The translations under genes and the position numbers were made by a program. Below the pieces are notes generated by a model. The model had not been told where the DNA came from. It saw only the letters and a list, made by a program, of their open reading frames with translations, and did no database searches. From FEN-1297 sp964618785 (lineage in GTDB: Bacteria > Bacteroidota > Ignavibacteria > Ignavibacteriales > Ignavibacteriaceae): a DNA stretch of 17,882 nucleotides. The stretch covers positions 1 through 17,882 of the forward strand of contig CAZUCY010000073.1 of NCBI GenBank assembly GCA_964618785.1, read 5' to 3'. Numbering within the stretch: the first letter of the stretch is position 1; the number at the start of each line of letters is the position of its first letter. Shown in pieces: positions 8,817-16,302 of the stretch.

Positions 8817-9000
8817 ATAGAGCGAATAGATTATTTCTGATGTGACGCTTAAATATAATAACATAATTATTCCAATAACTTTACGCGCCTCTTTTGTCAA
8901 TCATTTCTAAAAATCAAAACCTGATAGGCTATTTGCTTGTAATTTAGCTCACACATATTACTTAATATTTATTAATAATTAAAGAAAACAGATACTAGTA

Positions 9001-9031
9001 TTGTGGAAACGTAATTAATTTCTTATTTTTC
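9001..9031 (+). promoter_or_regulatory. Candidate promoter of the tetR-efflux operon
   Basis: TTGTGG (9001-9006), 17 nt, TATTTT (9024-9029) fits a sigma-70 type promoter with 3/6 and 4/6 matches. The same bases also fit the Bacteroidota layout: TTG (9001-9003), 20 nt, TATTTTTC (9024-9031) against TAnnTTTG, one mismatch. Either reading places the transcription start near 9036-9038, inside the inverted repeat that follows. Spacing is good under both schemes but the region is AT-rich, so this is a prediction. Confidence 0.4.
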
Positions 9032-9055
9032 GACTATTCAAGTAAAATAGTTGAA
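9029..9055. promoter_or_regulatory. Candidate TetR-family operator (27-bp inverted repeat)
   Basis: Arms TTCGACTATT (9029-9038) and AATAGTTGAA (9046-9055) are complementary at 9 of 10 positions around a 7-nt spacer. Size, near-perfect symmetry and position (overlapping the predicted transcription start, 17 bp before the regulator ATG) are what is expected for an autoregulatory TetR operator. It covers the in-frame TTG at 9051, which argues that translation does not start there. Confidence 0.6.
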
Positions 9056-9071
9056 TATACAGACGAAGTTT

Positions 9072-9683
9072 ATGATTGATGCAATTTCAAATGAAAAGGT
9101 AAAAATAATTTTGCAGGCTGCTCGAAAGCGGTTTGCTCATTATGGATTTTCAAAAGTAACGATGGATGAAATAGCCGGAGATGTTGAGCTGGGGAAAGCT
9201 TCACTTTATTACTATTTCCCGACAAAGGAAGAGTTGTTTAAAGCTGTAATTTTTCAAGAGCAGACCGAATTTATAAAAAATGTTGAAGTCCTGTTGCAAA
9301 AGTCATTGCCTGCCGGAGAAAAATTGGAAGACTATGTTGGGATACGCTTAAAATTTTCACGCGAGCTTACCAATCTGGGTACTTTAAGCATTCACTCAGT
9401 GCTCGACTATAAATCTGTATTTAGAAAATTGTCTGAGGATCTTGAACAACAGGAATCAAACCTGCTAAAAATAATTATTGATGAAGGTAAAAATTCGGGC
9501 GAGTTTCGAAAAGATTTACCCGATGAACTGACAAATGTTTTTATTCATGTTCTTCAGGGCATAAAATTAAGGTTTATCCGGTTTTTAAAAGAGCAAAGAC
9601 TGGAAGATGAAAATCAAATGAAATTGGAATCGGAGATGAAACTCGTTACTGCTGTTATTATAAACGGAATGAAAAATATATAG
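9072..9683 (+). CDS. TetR/AcrR-family transcriptional regulator
   Basis: A 203-residue regulator. The N-terminal DNA-binding domain is typical: ILQAARKRFAHYGFSKVTMDEIA (13-35), then the recognition part GKASLYYYFPTKEELFKAV (41-59). The remaining helical domain, about 60-203, is the ligand-binding and dimerisation part, which is not conserved enough to name an inducer. It is the first gene of the efflux operon, 39 bp before the membrane-fusion gene, so it most likely represses its own operon through the 9029-9055 inverted repeat and is released by a pump substrate. Start choice: ATG 9072 has only a weak upstream purine run (GACGAAG). The TTG at 9051 would add seven residues but falls inside the putative operator. 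Confidence 0.9.
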   Translation: MIDAISNEKVKIILQAARKRFAHYGFSKVTMDEIAGDVELGKASLYYYFPTKEELFKAVIFQEQTEFIKNVEVLLQKSLPAGEKLEDYVGIRLKFSRELTNLGTLSIHSVLDYKSVFRKLSEDLEQQESNLLKIIIDEGKNSGEFRKDLPDELTNVFIHVLQGIKLRFIRFLKEQRLEDENQMKLESEMKLVTAVIINGMKNI

Positions 9684-9722
9684 AAAAAATTTTTAAACAA
9701 GTACTTAAGAGGAAGATAAAAA

Positions 9723-10703
9723 ATGAGCGCAGAAGACAGTCAAACAAATAATAGTAATGATGCGGATGAACCAATAGAAGAAGTGCCTCTTTTTAAAAAG
9801 AAGAAGGTTTTAATTCCATTGGTTTTACTGGTTTTAGCAATGGCAGCAGTTGTTTATTGGTACATTGGTACCCTGCAATATGCGTCGACAGATGACGCCT
9901 TTATTGATGCAAACAGGATGTCCATCAGTTCTAAAATTTTAGGACGAATTGTTAAGCTGAATGCGGATGAAGGCGATTCCGTGAAGGAAGGAGAACTGCT
10001 TGTCAGATTGGACACTGTCGATATTCTTGCTCAAATAAATCAGGCAAAAGCGTCTATAGACCTTTCAAAAGAAAGCATCAATCTTGCCAGAGTAAACGTA
10101 GAAAAAACGCAGGAAGATTTTTACAGGGCTCAAATACAATTCAAAGATAATGTTATACCAAAAGAACAGTTTGATCATGCGCAAAAAGCGCTTGAAGCCG
10201 CAAAAGCTGAATTGGACATTTCTCAATCCAAAGTTATGACGGCGGAAGCAGAGTTAAAAGTTCTTCAGACACAATTAGAAAACACTTCAATCTTTTCTCC
10301 TATGTATGGGGTAGTTGCTAAAAGATGGGTTTTAACCGGTGATGTTGTTCAAGCAGGACAGCCCATTTTAACTGTATATGATCAAAAAAATATATGGGTT
10401 ACTGCAGAATTTGAGGAGACTAAACTCGGCTCTATTCATTTAGGCGATAAAGTGGATATTTCAGTCGATCCTTATCCTGATCAACAATTTGAGGGCAAAG
10501 TTTATCAGATCGGAACCAACACTGCCGCGGAGTTTTCTCTCATTCCGCCTTCGAATGCTTCCGGTAATTTCACAAAAGTTACTCAAAGAATACCAATTAA
10601 AATTTCTATTTATCCTTTTAATTCAGACAATCGGATTGTTCCTGCCGGGTCATTTAATCTATTGCCGGGTATGTCTGTCGAGGTTAAGATAAAGGTAAAA
10701 TAA
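9723..10703 (+). CDS. EmrA/HlyD-family periplasmic adaptor of a tripartite efflux pump
   Basis: A 326-residue membrane-fusion protein. A short cytoplasmic N-terminus rich in Asp/Glu is followed by a Lys cluster and one membrane helix (about 29-48). Then come YASTDDAFIDANRMSISSKILGRI (53-76, the signature start of EmrA-type adaptors), a lipoyl half-motif (NADEGDSVKEGELLVRLD), a coiled-coil hairpin about 100-185, the second lipoyl half (SPMYGVVAKRWVLTGDVVQAG) and a beta-barrel with GDKVDISVDPYPDQQFEGKV. AGAGGAAG lies 8-14 nt upstream of the ATG. It links the inner-membrane MFS pump encoded 3 bp downstream to the outer-membrane channel encoded after that. Same operon as the TetR gene. Confidence 0.93.
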   Translation: MSAEDSQTNNSNDADEPIEEVPLFKKKKVLIPLVLLVLAMAAVVYWYIGTLQYASTDDAFIDANRMSISSKILGRIVKLNADEGDSVKEGELLVRLDTVDILAQINQAKASIDLSKESINLARVNVEKTQEDFYRAQIQFKDNVIPKEQFDHAQKALEAAKAELDISQSKVMTAEAELKVLQTQLENTSIFSPMYGVVAKRWVLTGDVVQAGQPILTVYDQKNIWVTAEFEETKLGSIHLGDKVDISVDPYPDQQFEGKVYQIGTNTAAEFSLIPPSNASGNFTKVTQRIPIKISIYPFNSDNRIVPAGSFNLLPGMSVEVKIKVK

Positions 10704-10706
10704 GAA

Positions 10707-12320
10707 ATGGCTAAGTCGTTAAATGGTAATTCTGAAGGGCAGCCGCTTCAATTATCAAATATTCATTTGCATCCTTCTTACAAATGGTTCGTACTTGCAA
10801 ATGTTATGTTCGGAACTTTTATGGCTGTTTTGGATGCGACTATAGTTAATGTAGGGCTTTCAAAAATGACCGCCGCTTTTGGAACAAGTGTAGATAAAAT
10901 AGAATGGGTTCTGACAGCATATATGCTGGTATTTGCAGTAGTGCTCCCTTCTTCAGGCTGGGTCGCTGATCACTTCGGGTACAAAAAAACATATTTTTTA
11001 GGAATGTTCCTTTTTACATTAGGTTCGTTATTATGCAGCTTTTCATGGGATGAAAATGCTTTGATTGCATTCAGAGTAATTCAGGGCGCCGGAGCCGGTT
11101 TCATTATGCCTGTCGGTATGGCAATAATAACAAGGGAATTTCCTCCCGAGCAGAGAGGAATGGCTCTTGGTTTCTGGGGAATTGCCTCGGCTGCTTCTGT
11201 CTCTCTTGGCCCTATGATTGGCGGTTACCTGATTGATAATTTCAGCTGGCATGCAATATTTGATGTAAATGTGCCTGTCGGAATTCTTGGGCTGCTTGTT
11301 ACTATAATTATACAACGGGAATATAAAACCGAACATGTAAGAAAATTCGATCTAATCGGTTTTATATCAATGACTATTTTTCTTACCGGTTTATTACTTG
11401 CACTTTCAGATGGTAATGCAGCATGGAATACAGGAGGATGGACTTCGGATTTTATACTTAGCTGTTTTGCAATCTCAATAATCGGTTTTGTTATTTTTAT
11501 CATTACAGAACTTAATGTTGAGCACCCGATTGTTGAATTGAGACTTATGAAAGATTTAAATTTTACCATCGGCAATATAATGCTGTTCATTTTTGGAATG
11601 GGGCTTTTCGGAAGTACATTTTTATTGCCGTTATATTTACAAAATTCCTTAAATTATACGGCATTTCAGGCAGGCATTGTCTTTTTCCCGATAGGCATTA
11701 TTCAAGCCGTAATGTCTCCTATTGCCGGATGGATGTCGGATAAAATAAATCCTAAGATTCCTTTGCTTTTAGGAATTACATGTACTGCCCTCAGTCTTTA
11801 TTTATATTCATTCTTTTCTCTTACTACAGAGCATGGGCAAATAATGATACCCCTGTATATAAGAGGATTTGGTATGGGATTGATGTTCGTTCCTTTAACT
11901 ACAATTACACTTCTTAATATCCCGAAATGGAAAATGGCGCAGGCATCGGGATTGCTTAATACAATAAGGCAGATCGGCGGCAGCTTTGGCGTTGCTTTAC
12001 TCGGTAGTTTATTAACACGCAGAGTTATTTTTCACGTCCAGGCGTATAGCCAGGTAGTGAATTCAAACTCATCCGCATACCAAAATGTATTTTATAATCT
12101 TCAGTATTTTGTCCAGCATTCTGTCGGAGGAGTCGGTAAAGAAGTAGCAGCACGCGCTAATGCTTTAATAGTTCAAAACCTGACCAATCAGGCTTTTATC
12201 CAGGGAATAAACGATGATTTCCTGGTCGGTGCAATAATTACGGCAACACTTATAATTCCAATTTTCTTTATTGAGATTAGGAAAAAGAGAAAAAGTGAAA
12301 AAATTGAAATTATGGAATAG
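10707..12320 (+). CDS. EmrB/QacA-family (DHA2) MFS drug exporter
   Basis: A 537-residue inner-membrane transporter with the hydrophobic pattern of a 14-helix DHA2 protein. Motifs: LDATIVNVGL (42-51, the DHA2 helix-1 motif), GWVADHFGYKK (84-94, motif A), RVIQGAGAGFIMPVG (123-137, motif B), and SLGPMIGGYLIDNFSW (166-181, antiporter motif C). It should export toxic compounds by proton antiport, passing them to the adaptor and the TolC-like channel. Near the C-terminus an extra loop at about residues 440-495 (rich in Asn, Ser and Gln) lies between the last two helices, as in EmrB relatives. The ATG is 3 bp after the adaptor stop, so co-translation is likely. Substrates cannot be predicted. Confidence 0.93.
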   Translation: MAKSLNGNSEGQPLQLSNIHLHPSYKWFVLANVMFGTFMAVLDATIVNVGLSKMTAAFGTSVDKIEWVLTAYMLVFAVVLPSSGWVADHFGYKKTYFLGMFLFTLGSLLCSFSWDENALIAFRVIQGAGAGFIMPVGMAIITREFPPEQRGMALGFWGIASAASVSLGPMIGGYLIDNFSWHAIFDVNVPVGILGLLVTIIIQREYKTEHVRKFDLIGFISMTIFLTGLLLALSDGNAAWNTGGWTSDFILSCFAISIIGFVIFIITELNVEHPIVELRLMKDLNFTIGNIMLFIFGMGLFGSTFLLPLYLQNSLNYTAFQAGIVFFPIGIIQAVMSPIAGWMSDKINPKIPLLLGITCTALSLYLYSFFSLTTEHGQIMIPLYIRGFGMGLMFVPLTTITLLNIPKWKMAQASGLLNTIRQIGGSFGVALLGSLLTRRVIFHVQAYSQVVNSNSSAYQNVFYNLQYFVQHSVGGVGKEVAARANALIVQNLTNQAFIQGINDDFLVGAIITATLIIPIFFIEIRKKRKSEKIEIME

Positions 12321-12342
12321 TTTTATAACCGGAGAAAAATTT

Positions 12343-13653
12343 ATGAGAAAAAGATTTTTATGTTCAGCTCTTTTTATTACAATATTGCTTTTAAAACCCA
12401 TTTATTCTCAGCAAGCTAATAGTGATTCTTTAACTATTAACGAGGCAATAAAGCAGACATTAAGTAACCAGCCTCTTATAACCCAGGCAATGGAACAGAT
12501 TAATGCAGTTGATGCAAAGATAAAAGAACAAAAAAGCAGCTATTACCCGAGTGTTGAAAGTAATCTTTCGTACACATATGTCGGACCTTTAATTTCATTG
12601 ACATTCCCCGGTTTGGGAAACTTTGATTTTAATACTTTGAATAATTATAACCTGAATGTTAATGCAAAACAAGTTCTTTATGATTTTGGCAGGAGAGATG
12701 CCGCTATGGAATTGATCAAATCATATAAACTTTCTGCAGAAGAAAAAGTTAATTTGATAAAATCTAATTTGGCTTTTCAAACAATTCAGGTTTTTTATAC
12801 AATACTTTTTCTTGAGAAAAGCATTGATGTAAAGAACGAGCAGATAAATACATTAAATGAACATCTTGGAATTGCGAAGAAAAAAGTTGAAAGCGGATCT
12901 TCAACAGATTTTGATGTACTAACAACAGAAGTAAGAGTCGCTTCCGCCCAAAATGAATTGATAGATTTACAAAATGCGTTGGATAAAGGGAAAATATATC
13001 TGCGCAGTCTCTTGGGAAATGAAGGAGAACAGCCTGCAAATCCTTCCGGTAACTTTTTTATAACGATTCCCGAAATAAACGAAGCTTCTCTTATATCTAA
13101 GGCTTTTTTGCAGCGCCCTGAAATAAAATTAGCCGCAGAAAATGAAAGCAGCGCTAAAATCTCTACGCAGGTTGCAGGTTTGGGCAATAAGCCTACATTG
13201 TCGATCGGGTTAGGTTATGGTCTTGAAAACGGACTTTTCCCTGATTTAGATGTCTTGAGAGGCACCTGGTTTGCTGCTTTATCTGCTAATATTCCTATTT
13301 TTGACGGTTATAAAACAGATGCAAAGAAGGAAGAAGCTGAAGCCGAATTAAAATCAAGCAGTCAGGAGATATTTATACAAGAGCGCAAAATCAAAGCTGA
13401 AGTACAAAGCGCCGCCGCAGATTTGCAATCCAGTATGGATAAATTGAAAACAACGGAAGTGCAGGTTAAACATGCAACGGAAGCAGTAGCAAGAGCAGAA
13501 TCTCAATACAGGGATGGTGTAATTACTAACCTTGATTTGATTGATGCCGATACGGCATTAGCTGAGGCAAAACTTCTTTATTTGCAGGTACTTTATAAAA
13601 ATGTTGTGAATAAATATACTTTGGATCAGGTTGTAGGCGAAGTGGATTGGTAA
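12343..13653 (+). CDS. TolC-like outer-membrane efflux channel (OEP family)
   Basis: A 436-residue protein with a signal peptide (MRKRFLCSALFITILLL...YSQ, about 1-23) and two OEP repeats. The first opens with LTINEAIKQTLSNQPLI and contains the alpha-helical NLNVNAKQVLYDFGRR stretch. The second opens with SLISKAFLQRPEIKLA and ends with ITNLDLIDADTALAEAKLLYLQ, the usual C-terminal OEP signature. Three copies should form the outer-membrane/periplasmic tunnel used by the pump. I start at ATG 12343 because GGAG at 12331-12334 lies 8 nt before it and a clean signal peptide begins there. The in-frame TTG at 12271 would overlap the pump gene and bury the signal peptide. Last gene of the efflux operon, directly followed by a strong hairpin. 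Confidence 0.92.
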   Translation: MRKRFLCSALFITILLLKPIYSQQANSDSLTINEAIKQTLSNQPLITQAMEQINAVDAKIKEQKSSYYPSVESNLSYTYVGPLISLTFPGLGNFDFNTLNNYNLNVNAKQVLYDFGRRDAAMELIKSYKLSAEEKVNLIKSNLAFQTIQVFYTILFLEKSIDVKNEQINTLNEHLGIAKKKVESGSSTDFDVLTTEVRVASAQNELIDLQNALDKGKIYLRSLLGNEGEQPANPSGNFFITIPEINEASLISKAFLQRPEIKLAAENESSAKISTQVAGLGNKPTLSIGLGYGLENGLFPDLDVLRGTWFAALSANIPIFDGYKTDAKKEEAEAELKSSSQEIFIQERKIKAEVQSAAADLQSSMDKLKTTEVQVKHATEAVARAESQYRDGVITNLDLIDADTALAEAKLLYLQVLYKNVVNKYTLDQVVGEVDW

Positions 13654-13663
13654 ATAAATTACT

Positions 13664-13696
13664 AAGAGAAACTCACTATTAAAGTGAGTTTCTCTT
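13664..13696. terminator. Bidirectional hairpin terminator
   Basis: Perfect 14-bp inverted repeat AAGAGAAACTCACT / AGTGAGTTTCTCTT around a 5-nt loop (13678-13682). It sits 10 bp after the channel stop and 10 bp before the convergent NTF2-like gene ends, so it can terminate both. The plus-strand tail (GAAATAATTTTATTT) is only moderately T-rich. Confidence 0.8.
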
Positions 13697-13705
13697 GAAA
13701 TAATT

Positions 13706-14152
13706 TTATTTATTAAGGCTTAATGTTGTAACCTCAGCGGCAATTTTCCATGAACCATCGTCTTTTATCAGCGTAATATAACCTGATTCTTTTAACCTCG
13801 CATCAGTTATATCTACTTTTGCAGAAGCAATATTCCCTTCAACATCTACAGAGCTTACGTTTAAAGTTCTTATCCAGCCGCCTTTCTGACCATTTCTAAC
13901 CAAATCAGCAAATTGCGCTGCAGTATAGTTATCAAGTTTGTTAGAAATTTGATTAAAAGTAAAAATATTTACACCCGGAAATACTGCTTTAGATAAAGCG
14001 CCTGTATCACGAGTATCAACACTTTTTACAAAATTTGTTATTACTTGTTCAACATCTTCTTTGTCATCTTTTTTCAAATAGTTTCCTCCGGCGAAAATTG
14101 ATGAAGTTATAAATAAAACAGCTAAAAACGTCGAAACCAGTACTTTTTTCAT
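13706..14152 (-). CDS. Exported NTF2-like (putative lumazine-binding type) protein
   Basis: A 148-residue protein with a clear signal peptide (MKKVLVSTFLAVLFITSSIFA, cleavage before GGNY). The mature part has the SnoaL/NTF2 pattern of an initial helix with DVEQVITNFVKSVDTRDTGAL, middle strands, and the terminal sequence GYITLIKDDGSWKIAAEV, as in the 'lumazine_bd_2' subgroup common in Bacteroidota. Such cone-shaped folds bind small ligands or act as enzymes; no catalytic residues can be named, so the function is unknown. I prefer ATG 14152, which gives a standard signal peptide, to ATG 14164, which adds MGAI. It is convergent with the efflux operon across the hairpin and is probably monocistronic. 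Confidence 0.78.
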   Translation of the reverse strand: MKKVLVSTFLAVLFITSSIFAGGNYLKKDDKEDVEQVITNFVKSVDTRDTGALSKAVFPGVNIFTFNQISNKLDNYTAAQFADLVRNGQKGGWIRTLNVSSVDVEGNIASAKVDITDARLKESGYITLIKDDGSWKIAAEVTTLSLNK

Positions 14153-14390
14153 TATTGCACCCATATAATATTTTTTTTGATTTATGGTTAATTGCTATTA
14201 TAACCACTTAATTATTAATGCAAATTTATGGAATCTAGGACTAAAATAAAAAAGAATGGTAGAAGCGGAAATATTCTTGTATCAACGGTTTTTACCTTAG
14301 ATATATTAAAAATTTGATCAAAGCAAAATAAGTAATATGTGAAGAACCTGATTCAATATCCTTATTTTCATTTGCTTCAAAGATTATATT

Positions 14391-14892
14391 ATGTCCCATA
14401 AAAATTCCGGTACATATAACCCGGCATTCCTGCATCAGGAACTTTGGAAGCAGTATTTTTACGATACGGCGAGCAGTGCGGCAATGGCAGCGGGACAAAG
14501 GAATTTGCATGGAAAGTTGTCTTATTCAGAAGCATACAGGTTTGGAATTCCCATAGAAATTTATTATTATTCATACGATGAAATGGGAAGAGTGGAATGC
14601 AGGGTTATTGCAGACAAAGTCTCGTACCAGAAGAAGCTGACAGGTAAAGGTTATCAGTGAAACTTCGACTATATATTATTATCTGAAGGATCACTTGGGC
14701 AGTATAAAAATGACTGTTAATACAAGCGGAACAGTAGTTGGCTATGACAATTACTATCCTTACGGAATGCAGATGACCGGAAGAAGTTCTACTTCCTCTG
14801 AAGATGGCAGGTTTAAATTTACAGGGAAAGAGTTAGATGCAACTGACGGCTTGTATATAGTGATAGCGCTGTCATTATTACCCTTAATCTGA
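14391..14892 (+). pseudogene. Decayed RHS/YD-repeat remnant, frameshifted and truncated
   Basis: Two frames carry consecutive RHS sequence. Frame A (14391-14660) contains LHGKLSYSEAYRFG and YYYSYDEMGRVE, a YD-repeat unit, then runs into unrelated residues and TGA. Frame B is open from 14641, shifted by one, and reads STIYYYLKDHLGSIKMTV, SGTVVGYDNYYPYGM and GRFKFTGKELDATDGLY, the RHS-associated core. After GLY (about 14856) the expected YFGARYYDP is lost in another shift, leaving three stop codons close together in the alternative frame; frame B ends at TGA 14890-14892. The normal several hundred residues of repeats upstream are absent: frame A meets a stop at 14349-14351. No initiation signal is seen at 14391. 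This is a relic of a large wall-associated or secreted RHS protein, probably not expressed. Confidence 0.8.
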
Positions 14893-14983
14893 ACCTTAAT
14901 CTTAAGTGAATCGGAATAATAAAATTAGTAAATATGTTTTATTCGGTGTTTCATTTATGAGATTTATTAGAATAAAATTATAA

Positions 14984-15412
14984 TTAAAATACTACTGCTA
15001 TTTTAGTCATACCGATAAATGACATTTTCCGTAAGTCATTATAGATTGTCTCTGCTTTTATATATTCGGCATAATAACCACTAGATACACGGTTATTAAT
15101 TCGATCTTGCCAATTCCATATGCACCTATATGTCCCTTTTTCTAATATTCCTTGATAAACAATTTTTAGAGTATCCTTATAATTAATTTTTAAATCATTT
15201 TCGATCTTTGAATATCCCAAAATGAATATAACAACATTCGATGAGTCGGGAATGCTAAACTCTATATAATTTATGGCGTCGTATGGATTTGGATACCTTG
15301 CCCTAACATAATAACCTTCATCGGCAACGCTATCTAATTTAGTTAAAGATTGAGTTTGGCTTAATGCGATAGCAGAAAAGAGACACAAGCTTAAAATGAT
15401 TTTATTTATCAT
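14984..15412 (-). CDS. Small exported FlgD-Ig-like protein; candidate immunity protein
   Basis: A 142-residue protein not assignable to a named family. It has a signal peptide (about 1-18, MINKIILSLCLFSAIALS, then QTQ). The mature part resembles the FlgD/type-IX-sorting Ig-like fold: YPNPYDAINYIEFSIPDSSN (40-59, matching the YPNPFNPxTxIxFxLP opening), a hydrophobic strand VVIFIL, then GTYRCIWNWQDRINNRVSSG (93-112) with YYAEYIKAE, matching 'GTYxxxWDGxDxxGxxVxSGxYxxxL'. Unlike sorting domains, it is almost the whole mature protein and continues about 25 residues further, so it is not a C-terminal tag. It lies 92 bp downstream of the RHS-tip/papain-fold gene on the same strand, the usual immunity-gene position, and the signal peptide suits protection in the periplasm. 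That role is inference. The ribosome site is weak (AGGGCA directly before ATG). Confidence 0.65.
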   Translation of the reverse strand: MINKIILSLCLFSAIALSQTQSLTKLDSVADEGYYVRARYPNPYDAINYIEFSIPDSSNVVIFILGYSKIENDLKINYKDTLKIVYQGILEKGTYRCIWNWQDRINNRVSSGYYAEYIKAETIYNDLRKMSFIGMTKIAVVF

Positions 15413-15504
15413 TGCCCTAGCCTATAAAATTGAGGGGAACTTGAAATGATCGGTAATTGTACATTATACTTGGTTTGGAAATCACTTATTTCTTTTTGAT
15501 AATG

Positions 15505-16302
15505 TCAACTTATTTGTTCATTTGTATTGATTGTTACGGAAGCATTGGTGCCAATTCTATTTAAAAATTGTTGTTCACCTGCTTGATTTGTAATTACATA
15601 AATTGCTGAATGTGCGGGTTGTCTAGTTAAATTTACCCCATCTACACTTCCTTTTGTCGACCAAACTGCCACATCTCCTGTCTGAGCAGATGAGGTTGAA
15701 TTTGGATTTCCAAGTTTACTGAATAGTTGATCACCGGGGATAGTTCCATTTTCAGATTCTGTTGCCCCTTTTGCAACACAAACAAAGCCATGATAATTTG
15801 AGCCATCAAAATTGGGATCAAAATTATTATTGGTGAGTACCTGGCTCGTTATATCGAATGTTGCATTAGACGAAATATCTTTAGATAAATCAACGCCATA
15901 AGTGCTAGAAAACTGGTCTGCTGTCATTCCAAGTTGAGTATACAATCCTTCATAAGTATCACCCTATTTATATGAAACGGAAATAGTTTTTTTATCCGGA
16001 TCAAATGAAGATGACCACATTCCATTAGGATCTAAATATCTTAACGGATTATTCAAAGAATAATTATACGGGCTCCAACCCGGATATTTATTTCTCATCG
16101 GGTCAACGGATAGCCAATGAGCCGGCTGCTCCTGCCAGTATTCAGTTATATCTATTTTTGTATTGTTGGCTTGCAAATTATTTACTTCAGATACGTAAGG
16201 TATAAATTTAGGGTAACTATTTCCCTCGTCCTTTTCTTCCTGCGGAAACGCAAAAGAACCCGAAAGAAAAATAACAACAAAAATCATATAAAGAAATTTC
16301 AT
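15505..16302 (-). pseudogene. Secreted RHS-tip protein with LysM-like and papain-fold (NlpC/P60-like) domain, interrupted by in-frame TAG
   Basis: One frame of 266 codons, broken only by TAG at 15964-15966 (codon 113). Order: signal peptide 1-18 (ends SGSFA), linker, RHS-core end 63-94 with WLSVDPMRNKYPGWSPYN, LNNPLRYLDPNG; after the TAG a LysM-like segment (GDTYEGLYTQLGM, 114-126); then a domain with Cys175 in NYHGFVCVAKGA, GDVAVW (209-214), and His231 in AHSAIYV. Cys, then GDxxxW, then HSA is the layout of NlpC/P60, CHAP and related papain-fold amidases and peptidases; the third catalytic residue is not clear. A strong ribosome site (AAAGGAGGG) precedes the ATG. No good start follows the TAG: the first is TTG at 15945, inside the LysM segment. 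Context suggests a peptidoglycan-targeting toxin with a downstream immunity candidate. The stop could reflect inactivation, readthrough, or a sequencing error. Confidence 0.75.

Noticed and set aside
12271..12342. Upstream TTG start for the TolC-like gene
   Set aside because: It overlaps the MFS gene and would place 24 charged residues before the signal peptide; ATG 12343 has GGAG at the right distance.
14292..14574. Minus-strand open frames opposite the RHS relic
   Set aside because: They are Cys/Arg-rich shadows of the plus-strand YD-repeat sequence without ribosome sites or family resemblance.
15505..15945. Separate gene starting at TTG 15945
   Set aside because: The start falls inside the LysM-like segment, which continues upstream in frame to the TAG, and there is no ribosome site; it is better seen as the second half of one interrupted gene.
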